This document shows positions 40,392-48,739 of a stretch of DNA of 64,000 bases, in pieces (within the stretch, counting starts at the first letter, position 1; each line of letters begins with the position of its first letter). Made by a program: the position numbers and the translations under genes. Source of the stretch: CAWAYR01 sp050250875 (lineage in GTDB: Bacteria; Acidobacteriota; Vicinamibacteria; Vicinamibacterales; UBA2999); assembly GCA_050250875.1 (NCBI GenBank), contig JBFWNV010000006.1, positions 62,001-126,000 of the forward strand, read 5' to 3'. The notes under the pieces were generated by a model. It did not search any database and was not told where the DNA came from. It was given only the letters and a program-made list of their open reading frames with translations.

Positions 40392-41368
40392 TTCAGTTTC
40401 CCTTCCACTTCCTCGTAGATCCTGGCGATCGCGATCGGCGCCTGCTGAGCGGCCAGGAACCACTCGCCGTAGGGGCCCCAGCTGGCCTGCGTGACGGCCG
40501 CATCGGCGCGAAGCCCCAACCCGTAAAGACGCCTGGTCTCGGCGATCACGGCGCGCAGCGCGCGCTGGAACTCGACGAGCTCTTCGCGCGACGCCTGCGG
40601 CTCCTCGATGAAGCCGTGCCCGGGGACGAAGCGGTCCACCGGCAGGGCCAGCGCCTTGTCGATCGTCGCGATCCATTCGGTGGGATAGGCCGAGCGCATC
40701 GCCGGGAACACGCGGTTCAGGTAGGCCTCGCTCATGAACAGCAGGCGTTCCCTGGGCAGCAGCACGTGGAGATCGCCGCCGGTGTGGGCGCGGCCGAGGA
40801 ACAGCACCTGCACCTCGATGCCGCCGAGGTCGAGCGTCTGGCGGTCGCCGGTCATCGCCGCCGGCGGCACGATCACCGGCGGGCGGGGCTGGGGGGCGGG
40901 CTTGCCCGACGTGATCGCCTCGGCCGCGGCCTTCAGGTTGGCGCCCATCGCCGTCGCCGCGTCGCGCTCCATCTGCGCCCGCGAGGTCGGATGGACGATG
41001 TAGGTCAGGTCCTTCGGCAGCACCGAGTTGCCGGCCGTGTGATCCCCGTGGTCGGAGCCGACCACGTACCACTTCAGCGGCCTCGGCGTCAGCTTCGCGA
41101 TATGGTCGAGCAGCGTCTGCGTGGCCTGCGGGCTCCCCTGCCCATCGGCGAGGAGCACGCCGTCACGGCCGACGACGACGAGACTGACCGTCGTGAACCC
41201 CGGCTGCCGGATCTCTTCGTAGCCGTAGACGTTCTCGGCCAGCCTGACCATCCGGGGGAAGTCGGACAGCTTGAAGCCGCGCTTCTCGGGAAACGCCGTC
41301 CGCGGCGGCTGGGCCGCCACCGTCGCCGTCAGCAGCGCGACCAGCGCGCCGACCGAGAGTGCCCTCAT
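40388..41368 (-). CDS. Secreted MBL-fold hydrolase with altered metal motif
   Basis: A 326-residue exported metallo-beta-lactamase-fold protein. Signal peptide about 1-20 (ending TVAAQ). The metal motif usually written HxHxDH is here S105-D-H107-G-D109-H110: the first histidine is a serine. Other ligands are kept: FLGRAHTGGDLHVLLP supplies H and D further on, and FVPGHGFIEE the last histidine. The loss of the first ligand recalls subclass B2/B3 variants where site 1 is altered, which can leave a one-metal enzyme. The substrate is unknown. It is coupled to the DUF6526 gene downstream. Confidence 0.85.
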   Translation of the reverse strand: MRALSVGALVALLTATVAAQPPRTAFPEKRGFKLSDFPRMVRLAENVYGYEEIRQPGFTTVSLVVVGRDGVLLADGQGSPQATQTLLDHIAKLTPRPLKWYVVGSDHGDHTAGNSVLPKDLTYIVHPTSRAQMERDAATAMGANLKAAAEAITSGKPAPQPRPPVIVPPAAMTGDRQTLDLGGIEVQVLFLGRAHTGGDLHVLLPRERLLFMSEAYLNRVFPAMRSAYPTEWIATIDKALALPVDRFVPGHGFIEEPQASREELVEFQRALRAVIAETRRLYGLGLRADAAVTQASWGPYGEWFLAAQQAPIAIARIYEEVEGKLK

Positions 41369-41427
41369 GCCATCCTCCCGGCGGCGTCCCTGCGGCACGC
41401 CGCCGCAGGGATGGTATCGCATGCGCC

Positions 41428-41455
41428 TCCCGAGGCCCGAGTCCCGAGCCCCGGA
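41428..41455. repeat. Heptamer tandem repeat, CCCGAG type
   Basis: Units TCCCGAG, GCCCGAG, TCCCGAG and CCCCGGA in register, between the MBL-fold gene start and the AIM24 gene stop. G-rich on the minus strand. Confidence 0.8.
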
Positions 41456-41463
41456 ACCCGGCT

Positions 41464-42483
41464 CTATCGCCCGTCGATGAGATCGCCGAGCCCGCCCAGG
41501 ATCGAGCCCTCCTCGCTGCGCCGTCCCGTCTGCGGCGCCGCCTTGTAGATGCGGTCGGCCAGACGGCTGAGCGGCAGCGACTGCAGCCACACCTTGCCGG
41601 GCCCGCGCAGCGTCGCGAAGAACAGCCCCTCGCCGCCGAACAGCGCCGTCTTCACCTTGCCGACGAACTGGATGTCGTAGGCCACGCTCGGCTGCAGCGC
41701 CACCAGGCACCCGGTGTCGACGCGCAGGGTCTCGCCGGCACCGAGTTCCACCGGGTGGATCGACCCGCCGGCGTGGACGAAGCACAGGCCGTCGCCCTCG
41801 AGCTTCTGCATGATGAAGCCCTCGCCGCCGAAGATGCCGACGCCGATCTTGCGCTGGAACGCGATGCCCACCGACACGCCGCGGGCGGCGCACAGGAACG
41901 AGTCCTTCTGGCAGATCAGCTGGCCGCCGATCGCCCGCAGGTCCATCGGGATGATCTTGCCGGCGTACGGCGCCGCGAACGCCACCCGCTGCTTGCCCTG
42001 CGCCTGGTTGGTGAACACGGTCATGAACAGGCTCTCGCCGGTGAGGATGCGCTTGCCGGCGCCGAGCAGCGCGTCGAGGACGCCGGCCGGCTGGGCCCGG
42101 CTGCCGTCGCCGAAGATGGTCTCGAGCTGCACGCCGTCACTCATGTACATCATCGATCCGGCCTCGGCGATGGCCGCTTCACCCGGATCGAGTTCGACTT
42201 CGACGAACTGCATCTCGTTGCCGTGGATCGTGAAGTCGATGTCGTGGGCCCGGCGCCCCGGGGCCGACGGCGGCAGCGGCACCACGCCAGCTGCCGGCGC
42301 GTCGACGAACGCGGCGAACACCGGCACGTCCTTCAGCGGCTGCCAGTTGGCCATGCCCGAGGTGAACACCAGCGTGTGCTTGTCGATGCTGCCGTTGCGG
42401 AGATTGGCGAGGATCTCTTCCTGGCTGACCGGCCCGACCTGGTGGCCGCCGATGGCCATGTACCACTGCTGTGCGCCCTGCAT
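41464..42483 (-). CDS. TIGR00266/AIM24-family protein with N-terminal GYF_2 domain
   Basis: A 339-residue soluble protein. Residues about 5-60 form a GYF_2 domain (WYMAIGGHQVGPVSQEEILANLRNG, then TLVFTSGMANWQPLKDV). After a short linker, residues about 80-310 are an AIM24 beta-roll with DIDFTIHGNEMQFVEVELDPGEAAIAEAGSMMYM, GESLFMTVFTN and GGEGFIMQKLEGDG. AIM24 proteins are widespread and uncharacterised in bacteria; the yeast member is mitochondrial. GYF_2 is a small protein-binding or membrane-associated module. It is in the same orientation as the DUF533 gene, 78 bp downstream of it, and may be co-transcribed. Confidence 0.88.
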   Translation of the reverse strand: MQGAQQWYMAIGGHQVGPVSQEEILANLRNGSIDKHTLVFTSGMANWQPLKDVPVFAAFVDAPAAGVVPLPPSAPGRRAHDIDFTIHGNEMQFVEVELDPGEAAIAEAGSMMYMSDGVQLETIFGDGSRAQPAGVLDALLGAGKRILTGESLFMTVFTNQAQGKQRVAFAAPYAGKIIPMDLRAIGGQLICQKDSFLCAARGVSVGIAFQRKIGVGIFGGEGFIMQKLEGDGLCFVHAGGSIHPVELGAGETLRVDTGCLVALQPSVAYDIQFVGKVKTALFGGEGLFFATLRGPGKVWLQSLPLSRLADRIYKAAPQTGRRSEEGSILGGLGDLIDGR

Positions 42484-42561
42484 CGCTGCTCCTTGTCTGG
42501 TGGTGGCGGGCGCACGGTCCGGCCCGTGTGGGCCGACCGGCGCCGCGAAGAACGTGTCCCG

Positions 42562-43191
42562 CTAGGCCGGGGCCGACTCGTGCGACCCGTCGATGGCGGC
42601 GGCGGTCTGCGCCTCGAGCGCCGCGGCGGAGGCCGCGTCGAGGCCGAGCGCGTGGGCCAGCTGGGCCAGGTAGATGCGCTCGGCGCCGGTCACGGTGTCG
42701 TCGGCCCTGACGATGGTGAAAGCCAGCACGTAGAGGTCGCGCCGGGCGGCGTCGTCGGTCACGCCGGCGACGATCTCGGCGAGCGGCCGCGGCCGCGCCA
42801 GCTCGCCCTCGACGTGGGCGGCGATGCCGGCCTCGTCGGCATGCCGGCGAATCGCCTCGCGTTCGGCGTCGGCCAGGGCGCCGTCGGCGCGCGCCGCCGA
42901 GACGGCGAGCCGCACGACGCGGGCGACCTCCGGCGGCAGCACGAGCGGAGCGGCGCCGCCGGTCGGGTCCGGCGCCGCGCCGGGTGCCGGCGGCGGCGGC
43001 GCGGCCGGCGTCTGCGCTCTGAGGCTGTCGTACAGCCCCCACGCGACGCCGACGGCGGCCATCAGCGAACTCGCGGTGAGGAAGCCGCCGCCACGGCCGC
43101 CGAGGAAGGTGCTGGCGCGGCGCATGCGCTTGCGTCCCGAACGTCCCAGTGCGCCGCGCAGGAAGATGCCCAGGAGCTGGTCGCCGTCCAG
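42562..43191 (-). CDS. DUF533/TerB-like protein with predicted CTG start
   Basis: A 209-residue protein. The N-terminus LDGDQLLGIFLRGALGRSGRKR matches the MDPEQLLGxLLxGALG opening of DUF533 proteins, and the next block, GFLTASSLMAAVGVAWGLYDSL, is a hydrophobic helix. Residues about 85-205 are a helical TerB-like domain (VRLAVSAARADGALADAEREAIRRHA and FTIVRADDTVTGAERIYLAQLAHALGLD). No ATG, GTG or TTG can open the conserved N-terminus, but a CTG at 43191 does, with GGAGG at 43199-43203 seven bases upstream. The alternative is the ATG at 43125, which would drop the conserved start. Function is unknown; the family includes inner-membrane proteins. Confidence 0.78.
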   Translation of the reverse strand: MDGDQLLGIFLRGALGRSGRKRMRRASTFLGGRGGGFLTASSLMAAVGVAWGLYDSLRAQTPAAPPPPAPGAAPDPTGGAAPLVLPPEVARVVRLAVSAARADGALADAEREAIRRHADEAGIAAHVEGELARPRPLAEIVAGVTDDAARRDLYVLAFTIVRADDTVTGAERIYLAQLAHALGLDAASAAALEAQTAAAIDGSHESAPA

Positions 43192-43293
43192 TGCCGTACC
43201 TCCGCGTACAGAATACTGTGCGCCCGCGTGAAAGGTTCCGCCCCGATGGCGTTGTGCCGTCCGGGCGCGGGCGGTATCCTCGTCCCACCCAGG

Positions 43294-43755
43294 ATGCCTG
43301 TGACCCGCTCGCGCCTGCCAGCCGCCGCGTTGGTCCTCGCCGTCGTGCTGCCGACCTCGGCCGCGGCGCAGGCGCCGGCCGTCGTCGGCCGCGTGAAGGT
43401 GTCCACCGGCACCACGGCCATCGTCCGCGGCGGCCAGGCGCTGCCGGCGCCGATCGGCGCCGAGGTGGCGGAGGCCGACCTGCTGCGGACCGGCGCCGAC
43501 GGTCGCTTGGCCGTGATGCTGCGCGACGAGACCCGCCTCGCCCTCGGCCCGGGCAGCGAGGTGGCGGTCGCCAGCTTCGCCTTCGCGCCGTCCGACGGCC
43601 GGCTGGGCCTCACGCTGCGCCTGGCCCGCGGCGTCCTGTCGTACGTCTCGGGCCTGGTCGCCCGGCTGTCGCCGGCGTCGGTGTCGATCCAGACCCCGAC
43701 GTCGGTCATCGGCGTGCGCGGCACCCACGCCCTGATCCGGGCCGGCGCGCGATGA
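43294..43755 (+). CDS. Secreted FecR-domain protein
   Basis: A 153-residue exported protein: signal peptide about 1-26 (ending SAAAQ), then a FecR-type beta domain with IGAEVAEADLLRTGADGRLAVMLRDETRLALGPGSEV (about 55-92) and VSIQTPTSVIGVRGTHALI near the end. The FecR domain here is not attached to an anti-sigma module, so it is probably a periplasmic beta-helix or binding protein, as in FecR proteins found with CHASE2 enzymes. Its stop overlaps the OmpA-like gene's ATG (ATGA), and the CHASE2/HD-GYP gene follows. Confidence 0.88.
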   Translation: MPVTRSRLPAAALVLAVVLPTSAAAQAPAVVGRVKVSTGTTAIVRGGQALPAPIGAEVAEADLLRTGADGRLAVMLRDETRLALGPGSEVAVASFAFAPSDGRLGLTLRLARGVLSYVSGLVARLSPASVSIQTPTSVIGVRGTHALIRAGAR

Positions 43756-44375
43756 CCTTCGCGCGCCTCGTCCTCGTCTCGACGCTGGTGCTCACCGCGG
43801 CGGCCTGCGTCCGCCCGCGGCCGGCGGCACCCGGCGCTCGCGACGTCGTCGCGGTGGCACCCGATCCAGAGTCCGGGGACGTCGGCGTCGTCACGGTGCG
43901 GACCCCGGTCGGCGAAGTCACGCTCGACGCGCCCTACGAGTCCACCACCGTCACGCCCGGCCAGGCGCCCGGCGCGCCAGCCGTCCTGCCGGCCGACGAA
44001 CGCCGGCGGCTCTTCGGCGACGTCGTGGCGTCGCTGCCGCCGCCGGCCCGCCGGTTCCTCCTCTACTTCGACACCGGCGCCGACACCTTGACACCGGCCT
44101 CGCAGGCCCTGGTGGCGGAGATCCTCACCACGGTCACCAACCGTCCGGCACCCGACGTCAGCGTCATCGGCCATACCGATACGACCGGTACCCCGGCCAG
44201 CAACGCCGACCTCGGGCTGCGGCGCGCGGCCCTCATCCGCGATCTGCTCGTCGGCGCCGGCCTCGACAGCCGCCTGGTGGAGGTGACGTCTCACGGCGAG
44301 AGCAACCCCGTGGTGGCGACGCCCGACAACACGGCCGAGGCGCGCAACCGGCGCGTCGAAGTCACCGTCCGGTAG
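43752..44375 (+). CDS. OmpA-family lipoprotein
   Basis: A 207-residue protein with a lipobox (LTAAAC, lipidation at C19). After a proline-rich linker, an OmpA C-terminal domain runs from about 95 to 207: FLLYFDTGADTLTPASQ, VIGHTDTTGTPASNADLGLRRAALIRDLLVGAGL and EARNRRVEVTVR. It should bind peptidoglycan from the membrane side. It is coupled to the FecR gene upstream and lies 10 bp before the CHASE2/HD-GYP gene. The three would form one transcript, and the OmpA domain could anchor the complex to the cell wall. Confidence 0.92.
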   Translation: MTFARLVLVSTLVLTAAACVRPRPAAPGARDVVAVAPDPESGDVGVVTVRTPVGEVTLDAPYESTTVTPGQAPGAPAVLPADERRRLFGDVVASLPPPARRFLLYFDTGADTLTPASQALVAEILTTVTNRPAPDVSVIGHTDTTGTPASNADLGLRRAALIRDLLVGAGLDSRLVEVTSHGESNPVVATPDNTAEARNRRVEVTVR

Positions 44376-44385
44376 CCGGGTCCGC

Positions 44386-46320
44386 GTGTCGATTCCCGTT
44401 CCGCGCCTGCTGCTGCCGCTCGGCCTCGCGCTGTTCCTCACCGGCCTGTTCGTCGGCGCCAGGCCGGGCCTGCTCGCCGACCTCGACCTGCGGGCGCACG
44501 ACGCGTTCGTCCGCCAGACCCTCCGACCGGCGGCCGATCCGCGGGTCGCCATCGTGGTCGTGGACGAGGCCAGCCTCGCCGCGCACGGCCAGTGGCCGTG
44601 GCCGCGCGACGTGCTGGCCCGCCTGGTCGCCAGGCTCGCCGAGGCCGGCGCCTCGGCCATCGCGTTCGACATCCTCTTCTCGGAACCCGATCGGCTCGGC
44701 CAGCCGGCCGGGCCCGGCGCCGCCACCTCCACCGATGCCGCCTTCGCCGCGGCGATCGGCCGGGCGCCGGTCGCCGCCGGCTTCGCGCTGACCTTCGATC
44801 GCCGACTGCCGGGTGCCGGTCCGAGCACCTGCGCCCTCCATCCGCTGGAGCCGGTGCGCCTGGAACGGGAGGCGTCGCCGCTGCGTCTCTACACCGGCAC
44901 CGGTGCCGTCTGCAGCGTCGAGCTCCTGGCGCGCGCCGCCGCGCGGTCGGGCGCCATCAACGCCTCTCCCGATGCCGACGGCGTCCTGCGTCGCCTGCCG
45001 GTCTTCGTCGCCCTCGACGGCCGCACGTATCCGGCGCTGGCGCTGGCGGCGGTGCAGCTCGCCCACCCCGGGCAGGTGGTCCTCGACGCCGCCGCCGACG
45101 GGACCCACCGGCTCCGCCTCGACGGCCGCGTGGTGCCCCTCGACGCGTCGGCGCAGGCGCTGCTCCGCTTCCGCGGCCCCGGCCGCACCTACCCGCACCT
45201 GTCGGCGGCCGAGGTGATCGCCGGCGGCATCGGCGATGAGCAGCTGAAGGGCCGGATCGTCTTCGTCGGCGCCACGGCGCTGGGCGTCCGCGACGTCGCT
45301 GCCACCGCCCTCGATCCCCGCTTCCCCGGGGTCGAGCTCCACGCCACGCTCGCCGACATCCTGCTCGGCGGCGCGGCCAGCGCGCCGCCGCCTTTCGCCG
45401 GCGCCGTCGATCTGCTGCTGGCCTACCTGGGCACGGCCGCCGGCGTCCTGCTCGTCTGGGGCCTCGGCTCCGCGTACGGGGCCGTCGGAACGGCGCTCGC
45501 CGGCGCCGGGACGTGGTTCGCGGCGCGGGCGCTCTACGCCGCCACCGGCACCATCGTCTCGCCGGTGGGAACGCTGCTGGCGCTGGGCGCCGGCGCCATC
45601 GTCACCGTGGCCACCCAGCTCGCCGCTGAGCGGCGGCGGGCCGACCTCGAACACCGGCGCCGCGACCAGGCGCAGAAGCTGATCGTCCAGACCCTGACGA
45701 CGCTGACCGAGACCCGCGACGTCGACACCGGCCGCCACGCGCGGCGCACCCAGGAGTACGTGCGCCTGCTCGCCCGCAGCCTCGCCACCCACCCGGCCTA
45801 CCGGCGCGCCCTGTCCGAGGAGCGTATCGACCTCATCGCCACGCTGGCGCCGCTGCACGACATCGGCAAGGTCGGCATCTCGGACGCCGTCCTCAACAAG
45901 CCCGGCCACCTCACCGAGGCCGAGTACACCGAGATGAAGCGCCACGCCACGCTCGGCCACGACAGCCTGCTCAAGGCCGAGCACCTCGCCGGCGTCCACG
46001 ACAACGAGGTGCTGGCCCTGGCCAAGGAGATCGTCTACACCCACCACGAGCGCTGGGACGGCTCGGGCTATCCACGCGGACTGCGCGGCACCGCGATCCC
46101 GCTCGCCGGCCGCCTGGTGGCGGTGGTCGACACCTACGACGCGCTGGTCGAGGCGCGCGCCTACAAGGCGGCGCTGCCGCCCGATCGCGCCCGCGAGATC
46201 ATCATGGCCAGCCGCGGCACGCATTTCGATCCCGACGTCGTCGACGCGTTCCTGCGCTGCTTCGAGGAACTGCGGCGGATCCGCCGCAGCGCGGTGATGA
46301 CGCCGGTGCGGCCGGCGTGA
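44386..46320 (+). CDS. CHASE2-HD-GYP cyclic di-GMP phosphodiesterase, GTG start
   Basis: A 644-residue membrane signalling protein. One helix (about 8-25) precedes an extracytoplasmic CHASE2 sensor (about 30-340, with ADPRVAIVVVDEASLAAHGQWPWPRDVLARLV, GAINASPDADGVLRRLPV and GRIVFVGATA). Three hydrophobic helices follow (about 345-415), then an HD-GYP phosphodiesterase with H491-D492 in HDIGKVG and GYP at 561-563 in HHERWDGSGYP. It would degrade cyclic di-GMP in response to an envelope signal. The start is GTG at 44386. It follows FecR and OmpA-like genes; CHASE2 proteins with FecR partners are often seen, although the usual output is adenylate cyclase. The signal is unknown. Confidence 0.9.
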   Translation: MSIPVPRLLLPLGLALFLTGLFVGARPGLLADLDLRAHDAFVRQTLRPAADPRVAIVVVDEASLAAHGQWPWPRDVLARLVARLAEAGASAIAFDILFSEPDRLGQPAGPGAATSTDAAFAAAIGRAPVAAGFALTFDRRLPGAGPSTCALHPLEPVRLEREASPLRLYTGTGAVCSVELLARAAARSGAINASPDADGVLRRLPVFVALDGRTYPALALAAVQLAHPGQVVLDAAADGTHRLRLDGRVVPLDASAQALLRFRGPGRTYPHLSAAEVIAGGIGDEQLKGRIVFVGATALGVRDVAATALDPRFPGVELHATLADILLGGAASAPPPFAGAVDLLLAYLGTAAGVLLVWGLGSAYGAVGTALAGAGTWFAARALYAATGTIVSPVGTLLALGAGAIVTVATQLAAERRRADLEHRRRDQAQKLIVQTLTTLTETRDVDTGRHARRTQEYVRLLARSLATHPAYRRALSEERIDLIATLAPLHDIGKVGISDAVLNKPGHLTEAEYTEMKRHATLGHDSLLKAEHLAGVHDNEVLALAKEIVYTHHERWDGSGYPRGLRGTAIPLAGRLVAVVDTYDALVEARAYKAALPPDRAREIIMASRGTHFDPDVVDAFLRCFEELRRIRRSAVMTPVRPA

Positions 46321-46359
46321 ACCGGCACGGCGGCGCCGACGCCGCGCCCGGCGACACGA

Positions 46360-48282
46360 TCAGATCGCCGACGGGGCCGGCTTCACCGTCACCGGCCGGG
46401 CCGGCTCCGGCGTCCAGTCTTCGCCGGGGTTGATGAAGCGGTTGGTCTCGATCTTGTACTGCTTGTCGTAGAGGTAACGGTAGCGACCCTGCCGGGCCAG
46501 CAGCTCGTCGTGGGTGCCGCGCTCGACGATCTCGCCGGCCTCGAGCACCAGAATCTGATCGGCGCTGCGGATGGTCGAGAGCCGGTGGGCGATCACGAAG
46601 GTGGTGCGCCCCTGGCGCAGCCGCCGCAGCGCGTCCTGGATCATCTCCTCGCTCTCGCTGTCGAGCGACGAGGTCGCCTCGTCGAGAATCAGGATGCGCG
46701 GCTCGGCGAGCAGCGCCCGGGCGATCGACACCCGCTGCCGCTGCCCGCCCGACAGCTTGATGCCGCGCTCGCCGACCACGGTGTCGTAGCCCTGCGGGAA
46801 GCGGAGGATGAACTCCTCGCAGTGGGCCAGGCGGCAGGCCGCCTCGACCTGGGCACGCGTCGCCTGGGGGTTGGCGTAGGCGATGTTGTCGGCGATGGTG
46901 CCGTCGAACAGGAAGTTCTCCTGCAGCACCGACGCCACCTGGTGGCGGTACTCGCGCAGCTTCACGGTGGTGAGATCGTGTCCGTCGACCAGCACCCGCC
47001 CCGACAGCGGCCGGTTGAAGGCCATCACCAGGCTGATCAGGGTGCTCTTGCCCGAACCGCTCGAGCCGACCAGCGCGGTGGTCGACCCGGCGGCGGCGGT
47101 GAAGCTGACGTGCTTCAGCACCGGCTGGCCGGGGTGGTACTCGAACGAGACGTCGTCGAACGTCACGTCGCCGTGGATCGCCGGCATCGCGGCGTGATCG
47201 GCGTCGAGTTCGTCCTCGGTGTGCATGTCGAGGATCTCGCGGATCCGATCCAGACCGGCGAAGGCCTCGGTGATCTGCGTGCCGATCGAGGCGATCGACA
47301 CCAGCGGCGCGGCCACCAGGCCGATGAAGAAGATGTACATGACGAAATCGCCGAGGGTCATGCGCCCGGCGAGGATGTCGTTGCCGCCGAGCCAGACCAT
47401 CAGCACGCCGACGACGCCGATGACGACGGTGCTGCCGGCGGTGGTCGCCGAGACGCCGGTCATCGACTGCGCGATGTTGCGGAACAGCCGGTGCGCGCCC
47501 TGGGTGAAGACGATCTCCTCGCGCTTCTCGGCGGTGTAGCTCTTGACGACGCGGATGCCGCCGAGGGCCTCGGTGAGCCGGCCGGTGACCTCGGCGCTGA
47601 TCTTGCCGCGCTCGCGGAACAGCGGCCGCAGCGTCTTGAAGGCATAGGCCATGCCGCCGCCGAACGCGCCGAGCACCACGACGGTGACCAGGGTGAGCCG
47701 CCAGTTGAGGTAGAGCAGCACGCCCAGCCCGATCGTCGCCGTCACCAGCCCGCCGACCAGCTGGACCAGGCCGGTGCCGACCAGGTTGCGCAGGCCGTCG
47801 GCGTCGGACATGATGCGCGACACCAGGATCCCGGTCTGGGTCGAGTCGAAGTAGCGTACCGGCAGCCGCATCACCTTGGCCTGGACGCGAATCCGCATGT
47901 CGGTGATGGCGCGCTGGGCGGCCACCCCGAGGATCTGCGACAGGCCGAACGAGCTCGCCGCCTGCACGATGGTGGCCGCGCCGCCGGCCAGCGCGATCGG
48001 CAGCAGCAGCTCGTGCCGCCCCCTGCCGATCACGTCGTCGATGACGTACTTCGCCGAGGCCGGCAGGACCAGCCCGGCGAGCCGGCTGACCAGCATCAGC
48101 CCCAGCCCCATCGCCAGCCGGCTGCGGTGGGCGTGGATGAGCAGCCGCGCCTCGCGCCAGGCGGCACTGGCCGTCACCTTGCGCTTCTCGCCGGGGCCGG
48201 CCGCGGCGACGGCCGCGGCCGGCGACGGCGTCGAGCGCTCGGCCCGGCGCGAGCTGGGCATCGACGACCGCATCAGCGCCAT
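46360..48282 (-). CDS. ABC exporter, MsbA/lipid-A type (fused permease-ATPase)
   Basis: A 640-residue half-transporter. After an Ala/Pro-rich cytoplasmic N-terminus (about 1-50), six membrane helices (about 55-350) are followed by the ATPase: Walker A GSSGSGKST (K412), Q-loop QENFLFDGT, signature LSGGQRQRVSIARALLA, Walker B RILILDEATSSLD and switch FVIAHRLST. This is the MsbA-like multidrug/lipid exporter group, working as a homodimer. The unusual C-terminal tail (NRFINPGEDWTPEPARPVTVKPAP) is polar and proline-rich. It is 13 bp downstream of apaG on the same strand. Lipid or drug export cannot be separated. Confidence 0.93.
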   Translation of the reverse strand: MALMRSSMPSSRRAERSTPSPAAAVAAAGPGEKRKVTASAAWREARLLIHAHRSRLAMGLGLMLVSRLAGLVLPASAKYVIDDVIGRGRHELLLPIALAGGAATIVQAASSFGLSQILGVAAQRAITDMRIRVQAKVMRLPVRYFDSTQTGILVSRIMSDADGLRNLVGTGLVQLVGGLVTATIGLGVLLYLNWRLTLVTVVVLGAFGGGMAYAFKTLRPLFRERGKISAEVTGRLTEALGGIRVVKSYTAEKREEIVFTQGAHRLFRNIAQSMTGVSATTAGSTVVIGVVGVLMVWLGGNDILAGRMTLGDFVMYIFFIGLVAAPLVSIASIGTQITEAFAGLDRIREILDMHTEDELDADHAAMPAIHGDVTFDDVSFEYHPGQPVLKHVSFTAAAGSTTALVGSSGSGKSTLISLVMAFNRPLSGRVLVDGHDLTTVKLREYRHQVASVLQENFLFDGTIADNIAYANPQATRAQVEAACRLAHCEEFILRFPQGYDTVVGERGIKLSGGQRQRVSIARALLAEPRILILDEATSSLDSESEEMIQDALRRLRQGRTTFVIAHRLSTIRSADQILVLEAGEIVERGTHDELLARQGRYRYLYDKQYKIETNRFINPGEDWTPEPARPVTVKPAPSAI

Positions 48283-48295
48283 GGGGTGCCGCCAG

Positions 48296-48679
48296 TCAAT
48301 TGAGCGCGTTGGGCATCGCCAACGTGAACGGGGCGATCTCGGCGTCGAAGGTCGTGCCCTCGGGCGTGGTCATGGTGTAGCGGCCCTGCATCGTGCCCAC
48401 CGCCGTGGTCAGCGGGCAGTAGCTCGTGTACTCGAACGACGTCCCCGGGGCGAGCACCGGGGTCTCGCCGACCACGCCGGGCCCGCGTACTTCCTGCACG
48501 TCGCCGTCGGCGTTGGTGATCACCCAGTGCCGGCTGAGCAGCTGCGCTGTCTCCGCGCCTTCGTTCGAGATGCGGACGTGATACGCGAAGAAGTAGTGCT
48601 GCTCGCGCGGCGCGCTGCGCTCGGGGACGAAGACGCTGCGGACCTGGACGCGGATGCCTCGGGTGACGGTGTCGCTCAC
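48296..48679 (-). CDS. apaG: ApaG domain protein
   Basis: A 127-residue ApaG/CoD beta-sandwich. Family motifs VSVFVPERSAP-like (RSVFVPERSAP), YFFAYHVRISNEG, LLSRHWVITNADG, VRGPGVVGETPVLAPG and MQGRYTM are all present. ApaG is a small single-domain protein of the fibronectin-type fold; in E. coli it links to cobalt resistance and Mg efflux, and binding of pyrophosphate-like ligands is suggested. It lies upstream of the ABC exporter with 13 bp between, so they may share a transcript. Confidence 0.93.
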   Translation of the reverse strand: MSDTVTRGIRVQVRSVFVPERSAPREQHYFFAYHVRISNEGAETAQLLSRHWVITNADGDVQEVRGPGVVGETPVLAPGTSFEYTSYCPLTTAVGTMQGRYTMTTPEGTTFDAEIAPFTLAMPNALN

Positions 48680-48739
48680 AATCGGATCGTCGCTATCGTA
48701 CGTGGTTCGCGGCGGACCCGCAACCGGCCGCGGCGCCGC

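Noticed and set aside
43125..43125. ATG start for the DUF533 protein
   Set aside because: It would remove the conserved family N-terminus, whereas CTG 43191 has a well-placed GGAGG.
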